A stretch of 64,000 nucleotides of DNA from Petunia secreta (taxonomy: Eukaryota; Streptophyta; Magnoliopsida; Solanales; Solanaceae). Positions 31,620 through 42,198 of this stretch are shown here, in pieces. Positions within the stretch are counted from its first letter, which is position 1; every line of letters begins with the position of its first letter. A program made the position numbers and the translations under genes. The stretch is taken from NCBI GenBank assembly GCA_029990175.1, contig JARKIP010000065.1:8622501-8686500 (forward strand), in the 5' to 3' direction. The notes under the pieces were generated by a model. The model was given only the letters and a program-made list of their open reading frames with translations. It searched no databases and had not been told where the DNA came from.

Positions 31620-32312
31620 TAGGGGTGTTCACGGTTTAGGTAAAAATCGATCCAACATAAAAACCAAACCAGACCGACTAAAATAACCGATACGTTCTTG
31701 GATATAGTTTGATTTGTTTTTCAAATTTTAAAAACCAACATTATTTGGTTTAACCAAACTGAACCGATAAATTATATATTAATATAATAATTTTTTATAA
31801 TGTATTTTAAGTATTTTATATATTTTCAATAAATTTTGTAGAAGGTTAAATAATATTAGATTTTATCTTTTTGACTAACTTTTAAGTCCATTTTAACAAG
31901 AAACCAACTTAATTAGTCCAAAGTTACTTATAGTTACATTAATTTATGTAAAAATCAGACTCACATACACATAGACGTGCCGATAATTAGGTCAAAATTC
32001 AAGTTGCTCAAAATACTATAAGACTAACAACATACTTATAGTTCTCTTTTAATTCGTTTTTAAGAAAAAAATATATTGTTTATCTTTTTAGGAAAAGTTC
32101 TTTTTATCATTCTTATTATCGTCATTATTATTTTGTTTTTCAAAACCCGACGAAACCAAACCAAACCAAATCGAACCAAACCGACAATAACCAAATCGAT
32201 GGATATAAATTTTATTTGGTTTGGTTTGGTTTTAAGAATTTAAAAGCCGACTATATTGGTTTGTTTATGGTTTTAACCAAAAGTCAACCACACCGAACCA
32301 CGAACACCCATA
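31620..32312. mobile_element. MITE, GGGTGTTCACGGTT type
   Basis: Left end TAGGGGTGTTCACGGTT and right end AACCACGAACACCCATA are imperfect inverted repeats. Inner flanks are rich in AACCAAACC on one side and GGTTTGGTTTGG on the other, forming extended inverted repeats around a 400-bp AT-rich core. No ORF. The target duplication is unclear. Confidence 0.7.
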
Positions 32313-32519
32313 GATAAATAATTGGAGGGATACATTTGCCTGCAATTTCTATTTTAATTATGAATAAAAATCTGCAAAATGCATCGTATTATTATGAAGG
32401 AATTTATATCATATCTAATTACTTGAACTTGGGAAATTAAGGTTCAAACAATTGCCTACAATAATAGAATATTTAATTGTGGAAAGGTAATTAACGATCA
32501 AAATTCTCACAATATACTA

Positions 32520-32793
32520 CTCCTTCTGTCCCAATTTATGTGGCGGTGTTTGACTTGGCACGGAGTTTAAGAAATAGAAGTTGACTTTGTAAATGTTCAA
32601 ATTTACCCTTGAAAAAGTAAGAGAGAGAAGATTGTAGTAATTAAAAAGTTGTTTGTGGCTTTTAAAGTAAGTAGGGCCCAATAGGGGTAAAATAGAGATA
32701 GTGCATTAAATAGTTGACAAATAAGGAAATGTGACATTCTTTTTGGGATAGACCAAAGAGGAAAGTGTGACATATAAATTGGGACAGAGGGAG
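32520..32793. mobile_element. Stowaway MITE (Tc1/mariner type)
   Basis: CTCCTTCTGTCCCAATTTAT at the left and its inverted copy ATAAATTGGGACAGAGGGAG at the right, flanked by TA on both sides (32518-32519 and 32794-32795). It is 274 bp and contains the GTTTGACTTGGCACGGAGTT block that is common in asterid Stowaway copies. The ORFs at 32603-32878 are accidental. Confidence 0.9.
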
Positions 32794-32919
32794 TACTACA
32801 TATTTTACTCGAGAACATAAGCACTTGATGACTTTCGTGTGCAACCGTGCAAAAGCTGTATCCAGCTAGCTTGTGCATGAGACCTTATCCTTGTAGACTA
32901 GGTGTGGTAATAAGTAGTC

Positions 32920-33193
32920 TATAAATGACATAACACCCATTGAAGCTTGTCTATTCGGCTAGCCACTCCATATATTTACCCCTTCAAGAACTATAATCAT
33001 CACACCTAGATGTTGAATATATTCGACTTTTACTTGCAGACAACTCCTCAGTCGAACTGGTATGATTAGTCATTTATCAAACATTTTTATTCACTGTAGA
33101 GTTAAAAGTAAATTTCTCTCTTAACCAACTGTTATCCAAACATAAATCTAATCTTTGTTATTTATGTGTGTTCACTTGTACTACAGGTTAGCA
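32920..33193 (+). promoter_or_regulatory. TATA box and leader intron of the 33.2-kb coiled-coil gene
   Basis: TATAAATG at 32920-32927; donor GAACTG|GTATGA at 33059/33060; acceptor TACTACAG ending at 33186, seven bases before the ATG. Confidence 0.5.
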
Positions 33194-33457
33194 ATGACTA
33201 CCAATCCCATTAGACGTGCCAACCCTGTCCAAGTTGTCCCCCTCGCTCTGCCACTCCACAAATTAGTTACGCAAATACAAGAAATGCATCTTCAAATTGC
33301 TGCGCTTGACCACCGTGTGGAGCAGGTTGCTCGGTCTCAAGAAATGCTGACGCTGCGGGTGGAAAGTGCTTTTTTAAAGCTGGAGGAAATAGTGTCAACG
33401 GCCATGAGCGAGCTAGAGAATCATCCACAATCCTTATCAAGCACTCCTAAAGTTTAA
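33194..33457 (+). CDS. Short coiled-coil protein, 87 aa, intact
   Basis: ATG 33194 is the first after the leader-intron acceptor; an in-frame upstream TTG/ATG inside the intron is ignored. The N-terminus is basic (MTTNPIRRANP). Residues about 20-72 are a strong heptad series (LHKLVTQIQEMHLQIAALDH, VEQVARSQEMLTLRVESAFL, LEEIVSTAM), followed by a Ser/Pro-rich end. The overall plan equals that of the 29.1 and 34.1 kb genes. No catalytic, signal or membrane features. Unknown family; likely a dimerising small protein. Confidence 0.65.
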   Translation: MTTNPIRRANPVQVVPLALPLHKLVTQIQEMHLQIAALDHRVEQVARSQEMLTLRVESAFLKLEEIVSTAMSELENHPQSLSSTPKV

Positions 33458-33783
33458 CTAGCTTCAATTTAAATGTTTTATTAGATGTTTGTTTTTATTT
33501 GGATGCTGCGATGTAACTTTAACTAAGAAAAATTTAAATTGTTGTTTTCCAATGTTATTGCTATGGCTGTGATTTACAATTTTTTCTTACGGTTGTTATA
33601 TGTGTGAATATTTTACAATGCCTATATCATTATCAATTTATGCAAAAATATTTAATTAAGAAGACACCACTTTATGGTAGATATATGTCTCTTCCGATTT
33701 GACCTGTCAGTGATATTTTCTCAACCGCCGTTTCGGTAGCACGGTGCACAAAGTGAGACGCTTTGGTTGCCACTAATTGTATC

Positions 33784-34065
33784 TATTTAAGTGGCTATTA
33801 CCGTCACTTTCATTACTGTGCCTATTAGTTTCTTTCTGTAGGTTTATCTCCTCTCCCTTTCATCTACCCTTCACTTGCCCAGGTATCATGAATCTTAATA
33901 GTTTCACTTGTATTATAGCTACAGCATATTTTTCCTTTACTTTTTCTTCACTTTACTGTTTTCCTCCTCCTTTTAGTTAGGGCTTTATACATTATCTAGG
34001 GTTCGTCTATCAATATTTTGACCATTTACTTCCATGCCTTTCTTGCAGATCCACACCATCAGAAA
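33784..34065 (+). promoter_or_regulatory. Promoter region and leader intron of the 34-kb coiled-coil locus
   Basis: TATTTAAG at about 33785-33792; donor TTGCCCAG|GTATCA at 33882/33883; acceptor TTCTTGCAG ending at 34048, 17 bases before the ATG. Confidence 0.45.
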
Positions 34066-34359
34066 ATGGAACCTATTATTTTAAATCAGGACAAACTATA
34101 TGACGCTTTGGTTGACAGGATTGAAAGAGTGATGCGTCGTCTGGAAGATCTGGAGGTTCAGATAAGGGAGCTCACAGATTGTCAAGAGTTGTTGGTAAGG
34201 GAGGCTAGGGAAGGTCAAGAGCTGGTTATGTCCCGCTTCTAGAGGATTCAGAGGTTGGTCGTTGGATTCATGGGTTCATTCCGTATTGAAACAGACCAGT
34301 ATATTACACCCCTAATAGCCCCCCAATTCTCATGTGAATCCCCGTTCCCTATGCAATAG
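34066..34359 (+). pseudogene. Short coiled-coil protein gene, TAG at codon 59
   Basis: The frame from ATG 34066 reads MEPIILNQDKLYDALVDRIE and VMRRLEDLEVQIRELTDC as heptads up to a TAG at 34240-34242, which would leave 58 aa. Without that stop the same frame runs on (RIQRLVVGFMGSFRIETDQ, then a Pro-rich end) to a second TAG at 34357-34359, giving 97 codons, exactly the length of the 29.1 kb paralogue, whose C-terminal half it resembles. The TAG is therefore probably a CAG-to-TAG change in a once longer protein. A 58-aa product may still be made. Confidence 0.62.
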
Positions 34360-35148
34360 TTAGTTGGTGGCCTGGTGTTGAAGTTGTTTGTGGATATGTA
34401 TGTTGGACTGTTTTGTGAAGTAACTTTGGTGCGGTACTATCCCAAAGTAATCGTTGGTGTTGTGCTTGTCTATGATTGTTATTGTCTATGAATGCCTTGT
34501 TAGTGTCCTTATAACAGTGTATTGCTTATGTTTTTTAGCTATTTATGCGTGTCTCCTATTGTGCAAATATTTGGTTATGGACTTTATTTCTTGGTTGTCT
34601 ACTTGTCCAAACATTTCATTAGAACAAGGGAACTAACTCAGTCCATTGTCTTAACAATTATGTTTTTTGCAAATTGACTTTAAGAACGGTTCTTAAACAT
34701 GTATACAATCAAATAACAAAGCAACAAAAGTTTTTACAATTTAACATATAAACAACTATACAATGGTTTCTTCATATATGAATCTTGACGAACTGTAACA
34801 GCAAGCTAAAAAGAACTCAAACTGAAGTGGACTCTTTGAAGTTAAGATTGAAATGTCTCCTCTTTCCTGAGGTTAATTAGTAGAACTTCCAACCATAACA
34901 TGTACAGTACTTGAATTTGTGAGTATTGCTTAGAGGTAATGCACTTTGTAGTTGTGTCACTTCAAATTTTAACAAACAGTAAATAGTTAAATAAAACAAA
35001 TCAAAAGATTCTAAATCTCATTGAAGTAATACCATCATCAAAGACATCAAAAGATTCAACACACATGATAATAATACATTAAATCTCCTAAACATCAGTC
35101 CACATTAACAAAAACAACATCAAAAGTCATTTAAATAGTGCTATTATA
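34360..35148. other. 3' flank of the 34-kb gene and spacer
   Basis: No gene; presumably the 3' UTR at the left. ORF 34454-34636 has no supporting feature. Confidence 0.35.
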
Positions 35149-35543
35149 CTAATCAATACAAACTAGATCATCAATGGTACCTTCGCCAACTTCTTCTTCA
35201 TAATCACCACTACCACCATTATCACCATCACCACCATCATCATCATAACCAACATAATCAAAGATACTCCATTGACGTTCGTGAGGTCTCGGAACACCAT
35301 ACAACTCAAATTCAAACATCACAATTTCTTCACTGCTTTCAATGAGACGAAAACAAACATGATCTCCTGCCTTCAGATTTTTGGCTCTTACATACTCTCC
35401 CCAGCCATTATTTAACCTTTTCCGCCCTTTTGTACCTGTGTTGAGCTTCATAAACCATCGTTCACCCCCTTTTTCCGTCGTTACGACTACCAATGTATAC
35501 TTCACCTTAATCGGAAGATATTCCCATATACCCGACGAAGAAT
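35149..35543 (-). CDS. Small B3-domain protein, exon 2 intact (B3 locus 7)
   Basis: Minus strand; exon 2 starts at 35543 after TTTCCACAG. It encodes SSGIWEYLPIKVKYTLVVVT, ERWFMKLNTGTKGRKRLNN, GWGEYVRAKNLKAGDHVCF and ESSEEIVMFEFELYGV, a well-preserved B3 DNA-binding domain, closest to the 20.3-kb locus. It then has a long acidic, Gly/Asp-rich tail (DDDGGDGDNGG) ending GEGTIDDLVCID. The Trp codon that is a stop in the 18.6 and 20.4 kb copies is intact here (35455-35457). Exon 1 should lie near 35640-35680 (MSSFKVI, then a GTACTT donor after a TATATATA box at about 35680), but its frame seems broken by an indel. Functional state uncertain. Confidence 0.6.
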
Positions 35544-35829
35544 CTGTGGAAACAAAATAATAAACATTAATGGACATATTGCTAAGAAATTACTTAAAAT
35601 AACAAAGGCAAAAGTGAAGTACCAAATCATCTGTTTCAACGTATCACTTTGAAAGAAGACATTCAAAACATGGAAAGCCGTTATATATATAGAAATATGG
35701 AAAAAACTCTTCGAGTCTCATTGTGTTTCAAGAGAGATGTGTAACTAGTAACTAAGGGAGAAAGAAGAGTGTAAAAACTAGGTTGAGCAGGAAGTGGTTC
35801 TCCATCTTAAATAATTGCATTGAATCGTC

Positions 35830-36000
35830 AAAAAGTACATTTGGGCTAATGGTTAGGCCCTATTTGTAGCATAGCTTTTAATTAACAAAAGATTGAGAGG
35901 ATTGGCCCATGAAGGTATTCCAGCAAACCGGTAGAGAATGTCATGATATGCCCTGGTGGTTTTAGGGTTCGATTATGGATAGACTCGTTTTAGTTTTTTT
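35830..36000 (+). repeat. Possible SINE
   Basis: GGCTAATGGTTAGGCCC (A-box like) and TTTAGGGTTCGATTATGG (B-box like) followed by a T-rich stretch. The spacing (about 120 bp) is long for a tRNA, so only a possible tRNA-derived element. Confidence 0.3.
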
Positions 36001-37319
36001 ACCTTACCGTGCTCTTTATCTTTTAGCAAGCAATCAGCTATTACTTTTGCATTAATAGCCTATAATCAACTATTAGTTTTGCATTAACAGCCTCTATTTT
36101 TCTTCTTCTAATGTGCTTTTAATGCAACAAGTAATCCTTCAGTTTTTTAAGAAGCTACTCAGAAATATATACATGTTAATAGAACAAAAAGATTATTATA
36201 AACTCTGCTAAATTATTATATGAATAACAATTGGTTATAACTATAAACTAAAGTGGTATGTTGTGTTTCAATTAGGCCCAATTAAAATTGCTAGGCCGAT
36301 TAGAATTGCTGTGTGGGCCTACGCACTAATACCATTATTGTGAATTATGTAATCTAAAGCTTGGAACATTGATATTCTTGCGCTTGAAAGCATTTAGTAT
36401 TCTGGAATACTTATATGCATTTTAGTTGTGAATTTTTATGAAACTTTAAGGTTATAACTGAACTTGTCTGTTTGCTATCCGGGTAGTTTGCTTGTGGAAT
36501 TTCGAAGATTTATCTAGAACGTAGGAATTTAAACAACTCTTGTGTTCTACTAGTTTATATTACGTCTCCTTTTCGTGTTGATAAATTTATATATTAAGAA
36601 CAATGTTAATCTCTGAAGATTAGATTGCGAAAGAGTTCATTAAAGTGTAAAATAAATAACAAAATTATACAGCTTGGTACAATTACGGAGCAAACACCTA
36701 TTCAATGGTTACTGAAAATGAGAAAATCCAAGATGAGTTCACTAGCACTTAATGAAGTTTAACATCAAGTTTGGTAATTCTGCATTCCAAAATCATTAGT
36801 TTAAAAATCACTACAAAACGGAGTGAACTATTGCTTTAATTAGCGCCCAATTAGAATTGCTCGATGGGTCTAAGTGATACCAGTGTGTGAAGTATGTATC
36901 AACTTGGAACATTGGTCTGAAAGCGTTAAGCCCTATCATGACTACCATAAAGCTTGTTAACAAGCTTATGCCATCAGATTTTAAAAGTCAAGTAGCCTCT
37001 AATTGTTATATCCATGTTAATAGCGTTTTTAACAATATTTGTAGTTTAAAACTGCATGTTGCCACTTTCGTGCGATTAACTTACATTAAGATAGAATTAG
37101 AACTATCAAAAAAAAAAAAACATGTATGCTGTTCTCAAAAGGGTTGATGGGAAACTATTAATTTCGCATACCAAAATGTTTCGATTTTTACCAGAAGCAA
37201 CGTCTAGAATTATAGTGACTACATCTTGAAAATGAAAAATTTCCATTCATGAATATCTAACACACTAAGCGCCTAGGACATTTAGTACGGTACAAACAAC
37301 AGGAGGAAGACTAGCTAAA
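36001..37319. other. Intergenic sequence with a diverged direct repeat
   Basis: 36275-36395 and 36838-36930 share CCAATTARAATTGCT, TTGGAACATTG and TGAAAGC in the same order. No gene seen. Confidence 0.4.
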
Positions 37320-39742
37320 TTACAGAACAATGTCTTCCAAATGAAGCTGTACACCTTTGTTCAAGTCGGGCAGGATAAGCATTTGCGAAGTTCCATTGCA
37401 AGGATCCTGCATTCAAAAATATATATAACATTTAGCAAAGAAATTCCTGTGGATTTTAGTTATTCAACTTATTAATATTTCAATGCCAATGGCTTACCTC
37501 AGCCGTATCATTTGCAATGTTGTTAATGTTTGCCTCACTTGTTGCAATGTCCAAGCTCTCTTGAACACTCGTACCCTCACCTGTTCCAGTACCTCCACCC
37601 TTCCGTGACTGCCTTCGTCCGCTACTAGAGTTTCTACCTCTAAAGCTGGATTCAAAAGCCGACCTAACTCGTTTAGTTTTGGGCCTTCCATGCCCACGCT
37701 TCTTTGGAGGGTCCTTTAAAGGACTTTGTCGAGTTCCCTAACCACCTTGTACGTCTTCTTTCGCCTTCGAGGTGCTCATACCCTCCTTCCAATTAGTAAC
37801 ATCCTTGTAGGCTTCGTCTATTTTTGCCATGACATACTTCATCTTCAGATCACTGTCCAAGGAAATATCCAATTACTCCTCTGTCATATGAGGGTAAGAT
37901 CCAAAATAGAATTTCTTCAAGTGGGGTCTAGCAACGTCTCTTCTCCACATATGTAATATGTACCTACCATTAATTTCATCGATCCTCTTATGTGCCATCA
38001 CCTTATAAATATGGCAACAAAGCACACCCCTTGATTCCCAAGATCTGCAATAGCACTTAAAATATAGGCCCTTTGGTCGATGATCAACTGCGTAAGCAAA
38101 TTCATTCCCATAAATGTCACTCATGACCGACGCATCCCTTATGTTGTATGTCTCCCCCCCCCCCCCATCGTTCGAGGAGTTGATAACTTCGCAGTGATAC
38201 AACATCTTCAACTCCTTCTTCACCAACCCAAAAATTGCACGAGTATACGCATTTTGAAGTTGTCGCTCCCACAAGAAGCCGGAATCACATATTGTATCAG
38301 TGCCCCTTGACTTATATTTTTCTGACAACTCTTTCTCGTACTTTTCCCTCAATGCTAACTCATATTGCTGAACAAAATGCTTGAGGGTGCTTCTACTGTT
38401 TACGTACCCATCAAAGAAAGCATGCATGCCCTCACTTCTTTGAGTGGAAAACATTCCAGCCCAAAAGTGAGTATTAGGTATACTGGAACCCAATGGCCGC
38501 GTTCATCGAACAACTTGTTAAACCACTCACTATCTTGTAACCCATGCCCTTGAAGAAAGTCCATCCATCTTTTCTCAAATTCAATCGTGGTGAGGCTTTG
38601 AAGCACAATGGAGAATAATTCCTTCTTAGCATCATTTCTTTCAGGACGACCACGAATCCCCTTCAGCCTGTTAGGGAGCTTAGTAAAAATGTGCCAGATG
38701 CATAATCTATGGACGGTGTCCGGCATCACTTCGCTAATAGCAGCCCTGATGCTTTCAGCTTGATCAGTCAAGATCCCTTTAGGCGGAACACCCCCCATTG
38801 CTGTGAACCATGCAGTGAAAACCCACTTGATAGTTGGCGTATCCTCATGAGAAACAAGAGCATATCCCAGCAGTATAGATTGGCCGTGCTGATTGACACC
38901 AACAAAGAAAGCAAATGGTATGTTATAACCATTCACTAGGTAGGTCGTATCAAAGCATAGCACGTCATGGAACTCCTTATAAGCATGCCTACAATGGGAA
39001 TGAACCCATAGGACATTTCGAAGCGTACCAGTATTATCTGCATCAATCAAGTAGAAAAATCCCCTGTCCGTTGACTGCATTTCACAAAGAAGTTGCGCAA
39101 GGACTCTGCATCCCCATCTTGCAAATGGAGCAGCCAAGCCTTTTGAATAAATTTTCTACAGTCCTTTGGCGTACAGCTCATATTTTCTGGCCCACCGGAT
39201 AAAACTTGCACCACCCTTATATTTTTGCTAACTTTCAGGCCGGCTCTGTCCTGATTTATGAGTGTTCTCTCCAAAGATCTATCCATTGACCTGTGACCAG
39301 CCATAAGACGCGATAGAGAAGGGTCCAACTCGTGAAAATGATCAGCACACACTGTAGAAACTACACAGCTTCCATCTTTCCCCACTATACCAGTAACTCT
39401 AGCGGGACATTGAATTCTCTTGGTGCGATTCTTGGATGTGGATTTCCTGCTCCTATCACAACTAAATAGTACATTCGAAACTCTACCACTAACATCTTTT
39501 AAACTCGACCGTTTCACCACACTAAACCCCTTAGATCGTGCATGCTCTTTAAAGAATTCAAACATTGAAACTGCACTACAAAATAACATTCCTGGTCTTG
39601 GACCTACTAATAAATCTTCTTCGGTAAATTGATCAACCGTCTCCTTCTGCTCTCCATCTGAACACCCTTCATTGGAATTGTGCTCTCCTACTCCATCCAC
39701 ATCCATCCCAGAACTAAAATTACCACCAGAACTAATACTCAT
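37320..39742 (-). pseudogene. FAR1-related (FRS) transcription factor, broken
   Basis: Minus strand. The N-terminal FAR1 DNA-binding domain (about 39620-39330) is followed by the MULE-transposase-derived domain (about 39100-38500; CFDTTYLVNGYNIPFAFFVG, GILTDQAESIRAAI, VHRLCIWHI) and a SWIM zinc finger FKCYCRSWESRGVLCCHIY near 38050. The C-terminal nuclear-protein-like segment has PPKKRGHGRPKTKR, and a last exon (37406-37320) is joined over an intron with consensus sites (GCTGAG|GTAAGC, AATGCAG). Lesions: a frameshift near 39085, another near 38475, a TAA at about 37872 and a TAG near 37740. FRS proteins are domesticated Mutator-type transposases that act as nuclear light-signalling regulators. 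The ATG used is 39742; an upstream exon cannot be excluded. Confidence 0.85.
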
Positions 39743-40984
39743 TTCAACACCTTCATTTAACAAGTTGTCGTCTTGCGACAGCCCTAAGAGATTATTCAGT
39801 GTATCAATATTTGTTGTGTTTTATCTGTACTGTTGGACTCTATTGTTGTATTTTAAGAGATGGAGGCCGATTAGATTTCTTTAGGGTTTTGATTGTGCAA
39901 TTTATAGATTACACGATTTGGATGGAAAATGAAAAGTAAAAATAAATTCGTATAGCAAACGTATACAAAACAAAAAAGATAAAATCAAAATACAAACCGT
40001 ATAGTGTATAAAATTCCATGAAAAGGCTGCAAAAGCGACCATGCGTGTATGCTTATTTCTGGCGGCAAAAATTGGAGCCAAAATAAAGATGAGGGTGAAA
40101 GGAACAATTCGCACAGTTTGGCCAAAGTATGGCCAAGGTCGTTTGGACAAACAACATTTCTCTTACTATAAAAGGGAATAGAAATGAGAAAGATTCCAAA
40201 ATTTCAATAGTATATTCGAAAGAGACTGAGTCTTCACAGTAGATACACTTTTTTTTTTTGGGAGATAGTAGACACCCTACTGTCATGCATTAATTATATA
40301 TCCATTTCTTTGAACTTACAGGTGACATATGGAACTTTGAGATTTGAATTAAAACAGTAATCACTATGCATCACATTAGTAAACAATAATGCTAGTAATT
40401 CTTAACGACTTTATGGTACAGTTCATAAGTATACAATAATGTCATCAAGCAGTCATCACACTGTTCAGTGCATATGCTCTTACTTTTTGTAACTCCTATA
40501 ATATTTTCAGATTTGATACTAACATTTTAATGATTTCATGGTACACTTCACAAGTATACTATAGATAAGGGAGTTCTTTGTTGTGTCCATACTCATACAT
40601 AAGCAAATCTAGTTAAAGAAATGCACCATATAACATGAATGTTTTGGTTATCCTGCAGGCAACGCAATATAATAAGTAACAAAATATATAGTAGTTCGGG
40701 TAAAACTTAAAGTTTTTTTTTTTTTTGGTAGAAACATGACTTAAAGTTCTACAAACTGAAGGAGTAAATATATGTTTACACAATGAAGTTATTTATAAGA
40801 CAATTATCTATAAATTTATATTTTGAGTATTAATTAGCTACTAGTTAAAATGATAACTTATCAGTTTCCTAGGTTAAGTAATAAATTACACTATCAATAT
40901 ATTAATTAAATCAAATCACCTTTGAGTTTGGGCGGGATCAAAAATAGGCAATCCAGGATAACGTGGCTTCACAGTAAAATTTAG
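39743..40984. other. 5' flank of the FRS pseudogene and spacer
   Basis: No supported gene. Tracts of T (40250-40260, 40711-40726) and otherwise AT-rich sequence. Confidence 0.35.
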
Positions 40985-42198
40985 AGTAAATTCCACTTTA
41001 TCCCCTTAATTTTGAAGTGTTGGAAAACGATATTTCATCCACCTTTTGAATAGGAACGACAAGTCCCTTGAAATTGGAAAACAATACCTTTTTCACCTTT
41101 TTAAAGGAAACATTACCCCTATAACTCAAATTTCGATAAATTAAAAAGAAAATATTGCAGTTAGATTGATAAAACTTTTTTAGGGAATAGTTTGGCGTTT
41201 TATTCTTATTTTATGGTATATAAAATTCTTCTTCATACGAATACAGTTTCTTGCTTCCACTGAAGATGGGTTTCAACCCTAGGAAAAATAGTTAAGTTAG
41301 AACAAAAATTGAGAACGAAACTCTACTCAAATGTAATCAAACTCAAAAAATTATTAAATTAATTTAGAAAATTTTCATGATCATGCAAATTCAGTTTTTT
41401 CAAAACTACTTCTAAAAAAAGTTGTAAATAGCAACGGAACATATCTTTCATTAAACTGTCTAATTTCGTCGCTAAATATGATTTCTGTAGCTATCTTCCC
41501 TTTTCCGTCTTTAGTCTGCCGCTAATATTGCTGTAGCTAAGGCCATCTATCAAAAAATCCGACGCCAAAACCAGACTTTTTGTAGTGAACGACTTGGCCT
41601 AAAAAAAAAAAAAACTCAAGAACTTCAGTTTTCATGATAGCAAAGCTAAACCATCCATCAACTTGGACTATTATTCACCTAATGCCCTAGAAGCTAACTT
41701 AACATATCTACTTTTTATACGAGTTCCAATTCTATTTTGCACAAGTTTCAATTCTATTTTGCACAAGTTATATTGTTGATGAGGTTTGAGTTGAGAACAT
41801 AACATCTCTAAAAGGTATTAACTATCTGTGCAATTGAAATGCTCCAGGTTGTGTAACTCATGAAAGAGTATGACTTCTGAGGTAGCTAAAATATATCAAA
41901 ACATGACCCAAAAAAAAAAAAAAAAACTAAAACTAATCGAGAGTACATGATGTGCATTGGATTGTTGGGATTTTTTTTTACCGGTGTTATTTTCTTTTTA
42001 ATCCACTAAATTTTGAATTAAAAGGGGTAATGTCCTCATTAAAGAGGTGAATGGGGTATCATTTTCCAACCACAAGGGGTTCCCATTCGCAAGGTGAAGA
42101 GGGTATCATTTTCCAACCACAAGGGGTTCCCATTCGCAAGGTGAAGAGGATATCATTTTCCAATCTTGAAAGCTTAAGGGGATATAATTTAGAAGTGG
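40985..42198. mobile_element. Non-autonomous DNA element with ~130-bp inverted ends
   Basis: The left end (to about 41120; TATCCCCTTAA, TTGGAAAACGATAT, ACATTACCCCT) is inverted at the right (from about 42020; AGGGGTAATGTCCTC, TATCATTTTCCAA, TTAAGGGGATATAA). The right arm contains a tandem duplication of about 47 bp (CCAACCACAAGGGGTTCCC, twice). A CACTA-like end, TTTTTGTAGTG, occurs inside at about 41577-41588, perhaps a nested fragment. No transposase ORF. A MULE-like long-TIR element is possible; no target duplication was established. Confidence 0.65.

Noticed and set aside
37494..37697. Minus-strand ORF MGMEGPKLNELGRLL...
   Set aside because: Out of frame with the FRS C-terminal segment (RGHGRPKTKR) that is clearly the real reading.
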